A DNA stretch of 60,120 nt, from the NCBI GenBank assembly GCA_018780035.1, contig JADMKE010000046.1, positions 1 through 60,120 of the forward strand. Direction: 5' to 3'. A program made the position numbers and the translations under genes. Positions 24,464-32,474 of the stretch are shown here, in pieces. The notes under the pieces were generated by a model, which saw only the letters and a list, made by a program, of their open reading frames with translations, was not told where the DNA came from and ran no database searches. The DNA is from Candidatus Sericytochromatia bacterium. GTDB lineage: Bacteria > Cyanobacteriota > Sericytochromatia > UBA7694. Numbering within the stretch: the stretch's first letter is position 1; each line of letters opens with the position of its first letter.

Positions 24464-25893
24464 CCTATGGACTTCTTTCGACAGGCTTTCGCCGCAAAAC
24501 AGAAGGCGTGATTCGCAACGAAATACTTGAAGACCTGCGCGCAGTGGAAGGCTTTTCCAATTTGCGCACCGGTGCGGGGTCTGTAGCAGATAATCTGGTT
24601 GCTCCCTTTTCTGAGCAATTGGGGCAGGCCTGGCAGGCGGCAGAGGCGCTTTTTCAATCCTTCTCTCCTGATTCAGCCAGCGGGGCCAGCCTGGATAATT
24701 TGCTTTCAATTGTGGCCAACGCCCGCTTGCTTGAACTCAATACAGCCGTAACCCTGCGCTTGGGAACCTTTGGCGCAACATCGGTTCTTGTTCAAGCAGA
24801 AAACCAAGTGGCCCAGTCCGAGACAAGCACCCTGTTTGAAACTCTGGATGATGCGACTATCCCAGCAAACACGCTCACTCTTGAAGATTTAGACATCACC
24901 AACATTGCCTGGCAGAGCGGTTACACCGAACGGATTACCCTTCCGACCACAGACCTCTCTGCTGTTGTGGTGGGTGACGTGGCTTTGATTGAGGGCGCGA
25001 CCTATGCGGTGAATAATGGCTATTTCAAAATCACGGCGCTCAACGATGGCGCAAACTGGATTGAAATCGAGAATCTTTCGCGCACAGATGCAGCTTCGGA
25101 CGAAACGGGCAGCCCAGGCACCTTGAGCATTACCAATGGTTGGATTGATGCCGAAGCCTGGGCCATTAACCCCGGCCCGACAGAAGCCAGTGCGTATAGC
25201 GTGAGCAGCATCAACACTCCTTTGAGTGGTTGGGATTTTGCCGTCAACCTGGCCGAAGGGGTGACTGGCCGCAATGTGGAATCTGACACCGCTGCCCGCC
25301 GCCGCAGGGCTGATGAGCTGATTATAGCCGAAGGGGGAACCTTGGAAGCGCTCAAAAATAAACTGCGCAATATTACCGATGTAACCTATGTGTCCGGCAC
25401 TGAAAACAGAACCGATGCAGAAGTTGACGGTCTGCCTCCTCACAGTATGCAGCTGACCATTGTGGGCGGTTCCGACCAAGATGTCTGGGACTGTATCGGA
25501 ACCTACAAAGGCACAGGCATTGAAACGGTCGGCACTGAAGTCGGCTCATTCACGGACCCAGAGGGTGAGGTTTTCGCGGTTGCGTTTAATCGCGTCACAG
25601 AACGCAATGTACATTTGATTGTGAACATCACCAAAACCGCCGCTTGGCCCAGCGATGGGGCTGCACTAGCTAAAGCTGCGCTGGTCGCGTACGGCTCAAC
25701 CCTGACCCACGGCGCAGACTTACTGAACTTTGCCTTAGTGGGAACCGTTTTCCTGGCTTCCATTCCTGGCGTACTGACTGTTCAGGTCCTGCAGGGCTTT
25801 AGCGACCCGCCCACTTTAAGCGCCAACCTTACCATTGACCCTGATGAGCTTTGCGTTATTTTGGCGGCAAATATAGACGTGGTGGCAACATGA
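24460..25893 (+). CDS. Baseplate J/gp47 wedge protein with an inserted domain
   Basis: A 477-residue wedge protein. The J-like core is seen in the ANARLLELNTAVTLRLGTFG region and in VTGRNVESDTAARRRRADEL (about residues 268-287). An insertion of about 65 residues (about 160-225) with ALNDGANWIEIENL and DETGSPG has a close relative in the tail fibre gene downstream. The protein connects the baseplate to the fibres, so the insert may be exposed. Confidence 0.82.
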   Translation: MTYGLLSTGFRRKTEGVIRNEILEDLRAVEGFSNLRTGAGSVADNLVAPFSEQLGQAWQAAEALFQSFSPDSASGASLDNLLSIVANARLLELNTAVTLRLGTFGATSVLVQAENQVAQSETSTLFETLDDATIPANTLTLEDLDITNIAWQSGYTERITLPTTDLSAVVVGDVALIEGATYAVNNGYFKITALNDGANWIEIENLSRTDAASDETGSPGTLSITNGWIDAEAWAINPGPTEASAYSVSSINTPLSGWDFAVNLAEGVTGRNVESDTAARRRRADELIIAEGGTLEALKNKLRNITDVTYVSGTENRTDAEVDGLPPHSMQLTIVGGSDQDVWDCIGTYKGTGIETVGTEVGSFTDPEGEVFAVAFNRVTERNVHLIVNITKTAAWPSDGAALAKAALVAYGSTLTHGADLLNFALVGTVFLASIPGVLTVQVLQGFSDPPTLSANLTIDPDELCVILAANIDVVAT

Positions 25894-26450
25894 ATAATTT
25901 AACTGAAATTACCACGATTGTCGCCGATGGCCAGGCCCGCCAACTGGCTCAATTTAACGAAACCAATGTTCAGACCATTCTGGGCATCTTTCTGGCCCAG
26001 GTTCAGGAATTGGAATCAGCCATTGTTCAAGGCCTGGTCCTGACCTATTTGGCCAATGCCACGGGCTGGATGCTGGAGCAGTGGGGCAAGATTGTCGGTG
26101 AACTGAGACCTGCTTATGGTGACGCTGCCACCGATGACAATGTTTATCGTGGCCTTATTTATGCCCGTATTGCAGTCAACAACAGCCACGGAACCTTACC
26201 AGACGTTTACAAAATCTTGCGCTTACTGCAGGCCTCGCAGCCCAAAGTTCGCGAAATTTTTCCGGCCACTGACCAGGTTGAGTACACGGGCACTCCGTAT
26301 ATTTCAGGTGCCCAAATTCGCTCAGTGCTGGAATTGGCCACTGCCCCCATCACTTTTAATATCACCGAATACCCAGAATCCGGCGGCTTTTGTCTTGATG
26401 GCGGTCGCGGCCTGGGCTTAGACGACGGAATCTTAGCAATCTCACACTGA
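25890..26450 (+). CDS. Baseplate/tail protein, DUF2612
   Basis: A 186-residue protein starting at ATG 25890, overlapping the previous stop (ATGA). The features LANATGWMLEQWGKIVGELR, DDNVYRGLIYARIAVNNSHG and the end ESGGFCLDGGRGLGLDDGIL match DUF2612 proteins, which follow baseplate J in this phage group and probably play the role of the tail protein I/gp53. Confidence 0.82.
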   Translation: MNNLTEITTIVADGQARQLAQFNETNVQTILGIFLAQVQELESAIVQGLVLTYLANATGWMLEQWGKIVGELRPAYGDAATDDNVYRGLIYARIAVNNSHGTLPDVYKILRLLQASQPKVREIFPATDQVEYTGTPYISGAQIRSVLELATAPITFNITEYPESGGFCLDGGRGLGLDDGILAISH

Positions 26451-26458
26451 GGAAATCC

Positions 26459-27907
26459 ATGACCAGACCAGTTACTGTACCCATTTGGGGAACCAATGCG
26501 GGTTCTGCCATCCTGTCTACTCTCAACATCGACTCTATTGCAAACCAGGGCACGGGCCGCCAGCGTTACTTCTTTTCGGGTAGCCCGGACTTGAGCAGCG
26601 TGGTCGCGGGCCATCAGCTTGAAGCCAGCGGCACCACGAACGCAGCCAACACAGGCACCTTTGCTATTTTGGCCAAAGACACAGGCGCATTCTGGATTGA
26701 TGTACTCAATGCTGCAATCGTTGACGCGACCGAAGACGAAACGGGCAGCCCTGGAAGTGCCGATGTCTTGAGTAACTCTACCCTGACACAGGCTCCCAGC
26801 TTAGCCAAGCGTTTGCTGGGCTGGATTGCCCGCGAATACCCGCCCGCGAATTGGCTTAACTGGCATATGAATCTGGTTGGGCAGTGGCTCGATTGGCTAA
26901 ATGACGCAGTGCCAACCGACTTTGATTTGCTACAGCCCAAGCTCACTGCCGGCACAAACATCACGATTGTTGATAACGAGGATGGGACCGAGCGGATCTC
27001 GGCCTCTTTGAGCATTGCAACGATTGATGCGGTTGGCGACACCTACACTCAGGCATCTCACACCTTCAACCCTCTTAATGTTGTGCGGAACAATGGCACG
27101 AACTGGGTTTTGGGTCAGGGCAATACAATTACGAATTGCACAGACTGTTATCTCGTTACCGTGGACTCTGGAGCAAATACGTTTGTTGGAATAAAATCTG
27201 GCCGAGTAACCATTACTGGCCATGGGTTGGATGTTGGTGAGCTTTATTACCTGAGCGCTGCGACGGCTGGACTTTTGACCAAAATAAAACCAGTCGGCGA
27301 TACGACCACCCCCCTCGGATTTTTCTTGCCCTTCCTCTTTGTTGAGAGCACGAACGTAGTCCATGTGCTAGGCAATTCTTACCCCACTTTCAATCCGATT
27401 CTCGCTCGGTACGTGAACACTGGATTTGAGGCAACCTCTGTCACGTTCTCAAATCTGGACGTTAATTCATACGACGGCTCAATTGAGTTTGAGTCGGCGG
27501 CAGGCACGGCTACAAATGGCGGGACTGCAGAGTTCAGAGCAAGAATCAATGGGCTTTCAGCTGGGTCCTATTATTTTACGACCAATTTTGACACCGGCTC
27601 TGCCTGGGATAGATACCCAGGTGTCGCTCAGGCGTTTTGGTTGGCGGGCTACACACCAGACGTAGACGCCTATGAAGAACCAATGTTTGTAAGCGGCAAA
27701 ATCTCTCTGTCAAATTTGGGTGGCTCAGCTGCTTATCCTCTCATTGAAACCTCTTTTAACCACTTTAAAGCGGCGGGCATTTCGCGGGGCAGATACGCTT
27801 CGACCGTTGCGAATATCACCTCTCTAACTCTGGGTGAAAGCAACATCACTTGGCGAGCATCGGCGTCGCATTACGTGAACCTGATTTGGAAGGGGAAAGC
27901 AGCATGA
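26459..27907 (+). CDS. Tail fibre or receptor-binding protein
   Basis: A 482-residue protein with a GAGG ribosome site. Residues about 20-105 repeat the inserted domain of the baseplate J protein (DLSSVVAGHQLEASGTTNAA, then AKDTGAFWIDVLN and DETGSPG). A segment with YPPANWLNWHMNLVGQWLDW (about 125-145) is typical of phage fibre N-termini. The rest is beta-rich and rich in Gly, Thr and Ser with no motif I recognise, as expected for a receptor-binding end. No fibre assembly chaperone is identified. Confidence 0.78.
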   Translation: MTRPVTVPIWGTNAGSAILSTLNIDSIANQGTGRQRYFFSGSPDLSSVVAGHQLEASGTTNAANTGTFAILAKDTGAFWIDVLNAAIVDATEDETGSPGSADVLSNSTLTQAPSLAKRLLGWIAREYPPANWLNWHMNLVGQWLDWLNDAVPTDFDLLQPKLTAGTNITIVDNEDGTERISASLSIATIDAVGDTYTQASHTFNPLNVVRNNGTNWVLGQGNTITNCTDCYLVTVDSGANTFVGIKSGRVTITGHGLDVGELYYLSAATAGLLTKIKPVGDTTTPLGFFLPFLFVESTNVVHVLGNSYPTFNPILARYVNTGFEATSVTFSNLDVNSYDGSIEFESAAGTATNGGTAEFRARINGLSAGSYYFTTNFDTGSAWDRYPGVAQAFWLAGYTPDVDAYEEPMFVSGKISLSNLGGSAAYPLIETSFNHFKAAGISRGRYASTVANITSLTLGESNITWRASASHYVNLIWKGKAA

Positions 27908-28194
27908 TAACTGCTCAAATCGTACCAGAAGACACCCTGTGGGGCGATGAATCGCTTCCGGATGGCCACCCCAAAGATCTGGTTCTGCTCGACCCAGATT
28001 GGCATGCCCAAATGCTTTGCCCCTGCGGCTGCGGCGACACGCTGCACATCATGCTAAACGAAGTCGGGAGCCCAAGGTGGGATTACGCACTGGGTCCAAA
28101 TAACGAACTGACCCTGACACCCTCAATAAATCGAATCGAGGGCTGCAGGTCGCATTTCTTTGTGAAAAATGGAAAGGTGGAATGGTGCGGATGA
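27904..28194 (+). CDS. DUF6527 (BubE-like) protein
   Basis: A 96-residue protein starting at ATG 27904, overlapping the fibre stop. It has the signature I recall for DUF6527: CPCGCG (about residues 38-43), a TLTPSI segment, and CRSHFFVKNGKVEW at the end. DUF6527 members occur in phages and also in bacterial ubiquitin-like conjugation operons, where, as I recall, the BubE member is a serine peptidase acting on conjugates. Whether this one has such activity is unknown. Its stop overlaps the start of a putative metalloprotease (ATGA). Confidence 0.72.
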   Translation: MITAQIVPEDTLWGDESLPDGHPKDLVLLDPDWHAQMLCPCGCGDTLHIMLNEVGSPRWDYALGPNNELTLTPSINRIEGCRSHFFVKNGKVEWCG

Positions 28195-29027
28195 GCACGG
28201 CAATCAAGCATTTTGCACACTACATCTCAAAGGGTGTCATCCTGGAACGGTACCCGACGAGCGACGACCCCGATCAGGTTGGGAGTGCCGCTTTCTGGGA
28301 TGAAAAACTGAAGCAGCTCCAAAGGCGCTTGCCCTTCGAAGATTATTGGCGTGGTTTGAAAATCAAGATTATTCATGGCGACTCCCCCTATTTGGACTGG
28401 CTGCGCCAAAACGGCAAGCAGGGGCTTGAGGATTATGACCTTAATACACCAGGTTGCCAGGGGGCTGCAGGCCTGTTTTTTGACAAAACGAACGAAGGCC
28501 TTCACCTCGCGATTTTTCCATCCGGCCACAACCCCGATCGCATCAGCCCGAACCCCCTGACACCTCAGCAGCTGTACGATGCTCGCGAAACACTCGACCA
28601 TGAGCTGGGTCACTTCCTGGCTTGGATGATCGAGTATGGGCCCAACAGCCAGAAATACATCTGTCGCCAGATCACAAAAAACCTCGATCAGCTCATGCCC
28701 CTTTGGGTTTCCCCTGGGCAATCTGGAGAGCGGTTGGCCGAATGTTACCGGGCCTGGATGGGCTCAGATTCAGCACTGGGTAAGACCTCGGATAATCGCT
28801 CATTGCCTGCAGCCAATTACCAGCGCGCAGCCACTTTGCTGATCTGCTCTTATTGGCTGGTGGGAAATCTTTCTGGCCTGCTGATTGACGGATTCGAGGC
28901 GGGCGATACGCGCTGCAGCTGGGATGAATACGAATGGATCCGCCCATGGTGGTCTCCGTTTACACCTCAATTGCAAAAAACTGGCAGGTTTGCGGTTGAC
29001 CGCAGCTGGACCAAAACAAAACTTTAA
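28191..29027 (+). CDS. Putative zinc metalloprotease coupled to DUF6527
   Basis: A 278-residue protein with a clear HExxH motif in LDHELGHFLAW (H137, E138, H141). A Glu in GERLAECYRAW (about 184) is placed to be the third zinc ligand, as in gluzincins. There is no signal peptide, so it acts in the cytoplasm or after lysis. I do not recognise the family. It is coupled by ATGA to the DUF6527 gene, and both sit between the fibre and lysis genes, a usual place for accessory genes. Confidence 0.72.
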   Translation: MSTAIKHFAHYISKGVILERYPTSDDPDQVGSAAFWDEKLKQLQRRLPFEDYWRGLKIKIIHGDSPYLDWLRQNGKQGLEDYDLNTPGCQGAAGLFFDKTNEGLHLAIFPSGHNPDRISPNPLTPQQLYDARETLDHELGHFLAWMIEYGPNSQKYICRQITKNLDQLMPLWVSPGQSGERLAECYRAWMGSDSALGKTSDNRSLPAANYQRAATLLICSYWLVGNLSGLLIDGFEAGDTRCSWDEYEWIRPWWSPFTPQLQKTGRFAVDRSWTKTKL

Positions 29028-29047
29028 TTTAATTTTGGAGGATTTCT

Positions 29048-29359
29048 ATGTTTAATCTTGCATTCGTTGGTATTCTGCTCGCAACCTTGCCCGAGCTGCT
29101 TTCAGCTGTGGCTGAAACCGTTCAGGCGGTCGAGGCTTCTGGAAGTGACAAGCCCGGGCCCGAAAAGAAAAAAGAGGCGACCGAGGCTGTTGTGGCCTGG
29201 TACAAAACCGCTGACAAAATCGGGAATTTCCCCGAAAGTGTGGATAGCGTGTTTGAGGAGCAATTGGCCCCGGCTCTGGTCGAGTTCGTTTTCAACGGCC
29301 TCAAATTCACCCCGCCAGGCGCAGGCCTCGACATTGGGGTTGCTGCGGAGGCCGAATAA
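29048..29359 (+). CDS. Small protein with a hydrophobic N-terminus, lysis-cassette member
   Basis: A 103-residue protein with a GGAGG ribosome site. Residues 1-20 are hydrophobic (NLAFVGILLATLPELLSAVA) and the rest is charged and helical. It overlaps the endolysin gene (TAATG). A holin or an accessory membrane protein is possible, but a single short hydrophobic segment is weak evidence. Confidence 0.65.
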   Translation: MFNLAFVGILLATLPELLSAVAETVQAVEASGSDKPGPEKKKEATEAVVAWYKTADKIGNFPESVDSVFEEQLAPALVEFVFNGLKFTPPGAGLDIGVAAEAE

Positions 29360-29847
29360 TGGGCCGCATTCGAGCACAGACAATTAAGTTCATCGTGATC
29401 CATCACAGCGCCGCCAATGACGCATACAGCGGTGCTGCCGCTCTCAAGGCGGAGCGGCAGCACCGGGGCGAGGGTTACAACTTCATCGTTGACGATGATC
29501 AGGGCCCAGGGAATGACGGCAAATATACAGCTGTTCAGGACGCCCCTGATAACGAGATCAGCAATGGGGTTTATGGGGTCAATTCCCAGGCCTGGAACAT
29601 CTGTATTGACGGCAATTTTGAGCATCAGCAGCCCACGGCGGACGAGCTTCACGCGTTGGTCCAGGTGATCGCGACTAAGGCCAGGGCCTGGGGTTGGCGC
29701 AAGCGCGATATTTCTCGCATTGTCACCCATCAATACGCTGGGCAGTACCTTTCGGCTGAGCGATACGGCACCGCCTGCCCTGGCCGCAATGTAATCTCTC
29801 GCATGGCCGAAATTCGGCAGCGGGTCGCCGCATATTTGCCGGGGTAA
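29359..29847 (+). CDS. Endolysin: N-acetylmuramoyl-L-alanine amidase (PGRP/amidase_2 type)
   Basis: This enzyme cuts the bond between the sugar and peptide of peptidoglycan to release phage. The 162-residue sequence has the zinc site of amidase_2: a His in FIVIHHSA (about 15-16), a His in THQYAG (about 122) and a Cys in TACPG (about 139), with YNFIVDDD in the core. There is no signal peptide, so release probably needs a holin. It is a single domain without a wall-binding part. Confidence 0.92.
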   Translation: MGRIRAQTIKFIVIHHSAANDAYSGAAALKAERQHRGEGYNFIVDDDQGPGNDGKYTAVQDAPDNEISNGVYGVNSQAWNICIDGNFEHQQPTADELHALVQVIATKARAWGWRKRDISRIVTHQYAGQYLSAERYGTACPGRNVISRMAEIRQRVAAYLPG

Positions 29848-29849
29848 AT

Positions 29850-30158
29850 ATGGCCACACCAAACGAAAAAACCGGCGTGATCACCTGGTCGCGCCTTGTG
29901 AAATTTTCCACTGAAGCGGCAATCATCATGACCTTCGTTTCTGCTTTCGGAGTCCCTCTTTGGTATCTCAACGTCTCTCTGCCAATGTCTCAGCAGCAAA
30001 GGCAGATTGAAAAGATAGAAGTAAGGCTGGACGAGACCCAAAAGCAGAACACTGAAATCTCGAAAAATGTCGCGGTAATGACTGAACAGCTCAAATTCAT
30101 TGGGCAAAACGTGACCGAAATCAAGGAGTACACCAAGCCAGGAGGGCCTTTACGATGA
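29850..30158 (+). CDS. Membrane-anchored coiled-coil protein, holin- or spanin-like
   Basis: A 102-residue protein with one membrane segment at about residues 20-42 (AAIIMTFVSAFGVPLWYLNV) and then a Gln/Glu/Lys-rich coiled coil. This layout suits an inner-membrane spanin or a single-pass holin. It directly follows the endolysin and overlaps the next gene (ATGA). Confidence 0.7.
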   Translation: MATPNEKTGVITWSRLVKFSTEAAIIMTFVSAFGVPLWYLNVSLPMSQQQRQIEKIEVRLDETQKQNTEISKNVAVMTEQLKFIGQNVTEIKEYTKPGGPLR

Positions 30159-30556
30159 CGACTCCAATAAGCCTAACGCCCGATGACGACTATATCCCCG
30201 CTGACGCTCGCACGGTGCCGCAAATAGATGAGGAGTTCTCGATTGATTTCGAGGAGCCCGGCACCGGGTCTGAGTTACTGCCAAACGACGTAAAGACGGC
30301 AACATTTGAAGCGGTCGGCGGCGATTTTCTTTTTAATATTTCGTACACCGATGGCAATAACGAAGAGCCTGGGGATCTTACTGCTAACGGAGCCGGCGGG
30401 CGCGTTCACCAGCTGAAGTCTGGCGCGACATACAAGGCAGTTCAAAACACAGAGTTCAATAAATATTATGGCGAATGCACAGCCCTTGACGATGGGGTAA
30501 CACTTGCACAGCTCAAGTGTCACCCCGGTGCAGGTAAGCCGAATAATCTGGAGTAA
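30155..30556 (+). CDS. Acidic phage protein of unknown function
   Basis: A 133-residue protein, strongly acidic in its first 45 residues and beta-like after that (HQLKSGATYKAVQNTEFNKY). Two Cys lie near the C-terminus. It has no signal peptide or membrane segment. It lies between the lysis genes and a secreted fibre-like protein. A small virion or decoration protein is possible; no family is recognised. Confidence 0.65.
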   Translation: MTTPISLTPDDDYIPADARTVPQIDEEFSIDFEEPGTGSELLPNDVKTATFEAVGGDFLFNISYTDGNNEEPGDLTANGAGGRVHQLKSGATYKAVQNTEFNKYYGECTALDDGVTLAQLKCHPGAGKPNNLE

Positions 30557-30558
30557 AG

Positions 30559-31380
30559 ATGAAAAAACCATTTAATCTGTCTATGATTCTGATTCTGGCC
30601 CTCGTTCTGTTGACTGGCGCGGCCACCATGCCGGGCCCAGTAGGGGGCTCTGGAGGGGCTAAAATAACGGGGGCCGCCTCTACGATTGCGACAGCAAACC
30701 TCACGGCCAGCCGAGCTCTGGTTTCAAATGCGTCTGGGAAAGTTGAGGCCAGCTCAGTCACGGCAACTCAACTCGGGCTCCTTGGCTCTGTGGCTGCCAA
30801 TTCGATCATTGCTAGGCCGAGCGCAAGCCCAGGTGCACCGAGCGCAGTCACGCTCTCAGCAAGTCAGTTTCCCTGCAGAGGCAGTACTGGCGATGTGGCG
30901 GCCTGCGGGGTGGGATCAGGGTTGTCGTTTAGTGGAACAACCCTGAGCGCCACGGGCGGGGGAACATCTCCCAGTTATTGCAGATACAGCGGTGTCGCTG
31001 CGCGGGGCAGCACAAACACATATGTCCTACGCTGGTCAACAGCCCAAGAAGCCTGCACCGGCTCGGATTTATCGTATAGCGCCAGTGCAACTTTGGGCGA
31101 CTCTTTCCCGGTCGCGACATCTGGCGTTTACACAATTTCAGTTGGGCTTTATGCGTCGGGCCCTTACGAGGCGCTCATCATGATTGGTTCCAGCATTTCG
31201 AACACCGTTTCCCCGGACTCTGCAGATATGCGTAAATTTCATCTAATTAGCGCATATCAAGGATCAATGGACTGGACTGGCTATATTGCGTCCGGCAGCA
31301 AAATATTCGTCACAACTGGCGCGGCGCCGTACAACGGTAACCCGCTTGTAAACTCAATCTCAATAGCGAGGATAAATTAA
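30559..31380 (+). CDS. Fibre-like protein with a signal peptide
   Basis: A 273-residue protein. Residues 1-22 (KKPFNLSMILILALVLLTGA) form a signal peptide. The next part has the motif NLTASRALVSNASGKVEASS, common in phage tail fibres and spike stalks. A Gly/Ser/Thr-rich middle and a beta-rich C-terminal head of about 120 residues with several Cys follow. Export of a fibre-like protein is odd for a virion part assembled in the cytoplasm. The next start overlaps its stop (TAATG). Confidence 0.7.
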   Translation: MKKPFNLSMILILALVLLTGAATMPGPVGGSGGAKITGAASTIATANLTASRALVSNASGKVEASSVTATQLGLLGSVAANSIIARPSASPGAPSAVTLSASQFPCRGSTGDVAACGVGSGLSFSGTTLSATGGGTSPSYCRYSGVAARGSTNTYVLRWSTAQEACTGSDLSYSASATLGDSFPVATSGVYTISVGLYASGPYEALIMIGSSISNTVSPDSADMRKFHLISAYQGSMDWTGYIASGSKIFVTTGAAPYNGNPLVNSISIARIN

Positions 31381-31667
31381 TGATTTTCTCGGAGCATCAG
31401 GCAGTCAAACTTCGCGAAATCAAAAGCCGCTGCGCTTTTGAGATTCTTGCAGTTCAGCCACAGCACAAACAATTAAATATAGCTCGCGCAGCCATTGTCT
31501 CTCTGATTGAGCGAATTCCAGTTGAGCAGCGCACTCCGGCTGAGATAGCGCTTCTTTCCCAGGATGTCCAAATCAACAGCTTACGTGACCGCTCGAATGA
31601 GCTTGAGGCCCAGGCCGAAGCAGCTCAACTGGAAACAGAATTGGTAGCCATCGAAATAAGTTTCTAA
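31380..31667 (+). CDS. Last phage gene: small helical protein
   Basis: A 95-residue protein, almost entirely helical, with a Glu/Ala/Leu-rich coiled coil at residues about 55-90. It is coupled to the preceding gene by TAATG and followed within 20 bases by a strong terminator, so it closes the late operon. In fibre-linked positions such small helical proteins can be assembly helpers; that role is only inferred. Confidence 0.7.
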   Translation: MIFSEHQAVKLREIKSRCAFEILAVQPQHKQLNIARAAIVSLIERIPVEQRTPAEIALLSQDVQINSLRDRSNELEAQAEAAQLETELVAIEISF

Positions 31668-31684
31668 TCTCCTCAGAATCCTCT

Positions 31685-31712
31685 CCCCGGCCATTCCTGG
31701 TCGGGGTTTTTT
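31685..31712 (+). terminator. Terminator closing the phage late operon
   Basis: Arms CCCCGGCC and GGTCGGGG (one G-T pair) with a six-base loop are followed directly by TTTTTT. It marks the end of the phage transcript. Confidence 0.88.
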
Positions 31713-31745
31713 CGCGTTTTTTGGGGCCGAGAATAGTTTTGTCAG

Positions 31746-32036
31746 GTGGGTGTGGTAAAATCTCAAAATATGGGCTCATTATTTCCGTTTGTATATTGGT
31801 GTAAAAGAGGCTTATCAGGCAATGACGACAGCCTCTGCCATCTGCCTTATCTCTACACGCTTTTACAAAGTGCAGAGGTCGGAACAGGTGCAAAACACCA
31901 ATTGCAGGTCTGGGGGGGCGGGCACAGTTTGGGAATCGCCCTCAGCGCAGATAAAATGGATGAGGTCGCCACCGGGCGCAATCTCAGTGCCTTTGCTCAG
32001 GGTGTGATGAATTGGGCCTGGCTGGTGGGGAAATAA
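31746..32036 (+). pseudogene. Probable 3' fragment of a host gene next to the prophage end
   Basis: The open frame from about 31746 encodes up to 96 residues. The last 45 (QLQVWGGGHSLGIALSADKM and onward) look like ordinary protein. The first 40 do not look like a natural N-terminus and no ribosome site precedes them. The frame ends one base before a lipoprotein gene, so it looks like the end of a host operon gene whose front part is on the other side of the prophage. A competing frame (31789-32007) is less convincing. Confidence 0.45.
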
Positions 32037-32037
32037 G

Positions 32038-32463
32038 GTGTTGAATCCCTTTCCTTGGTTAAGCAGCTTGGCAGGAACCTGGCTGTGCACCTTCTTGTTT
32101 CTTACACAAACTGGCTGCGCCTCCCTGATGGTCTGGGCCAGCAAGGAACCTGTCACCTGGGAGTATCTCAAGACCAAATCCACTGGACTCAAACTGCAAG
32201 CAGTTCAAATCATGCCCAACGAAATATACATCCCTTTGGCGGTCATTCCAACCTTTGACTCCGCCATTTGCTTTTCAGATCCCGTGGGTCAGATCTCAGG
32301 TCAGCGCATCTTGATTCGGCTGCAAAAAGGGCTCTGCCCCACCTCTCCATTGCCTGCTTTGGTGGTGATCCTGCCCAAACCCGCCCCAGGCAAATATGAA
32401 GTGGTCTATGACGATAACAATGCCAAACAACCTGTGATTGGCATTGTCGAAATCCCCAATTAA
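32038..32463 (+). CDS. Putative lipoprotein of unknown function
   Basis: A 141-residue protein with a hydrophobic N-terminus and a lipobox-like QTGCAS (about residues 25-30). The mature part is short, beta-rich and has no motif I recognise. The start is uncertain: GTG 32038 is followed by TTG 32041, with AAGG adjoining. It ends 12 bases before the convergent trpS stop. Confidence 0.65.
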   Translation: MLNPFPWLSSLAGTWLCTFLFLTQTGCASLMVWASKEPVTWEYLKTKSTGLKLQAVQIMPNEIYIPLAVIPTFDSAICFSDPVGQISGQRILIRLQKGLCPTSPLPALVVILPKPAPGKYEVVYDDNNAKQPVIGIVEIPN

Positions 32464-32474
32464 CCCAATTTAGC

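Larger units (their letters stand above)
1..31712 (+). mobile_element. Contractile-tailed prophage, late (structural and lysis) half
   Basis: The order of terminase, portal, MuF, scaffold, cement, capsid, neck, sheath, tube, chaperone, tape measure, baseplate, fibre and lysis genes is that of a myovirus late region. Many families are the DUF1073, DUF2213, DUF4054, DUF3383, DUF3277, DUF2612 set found together in one type of contractile phage. Genes are tightly packed and mostly overlap by four bases or fewer. The right limit is set by a strong terminator at 31685-31712 followed by a host-like gene fragment. The left limit is not in the window. No integrase, repressor or replication genes are seen, so whether it is inducible cannot be judged. 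Confidence 0.85.
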
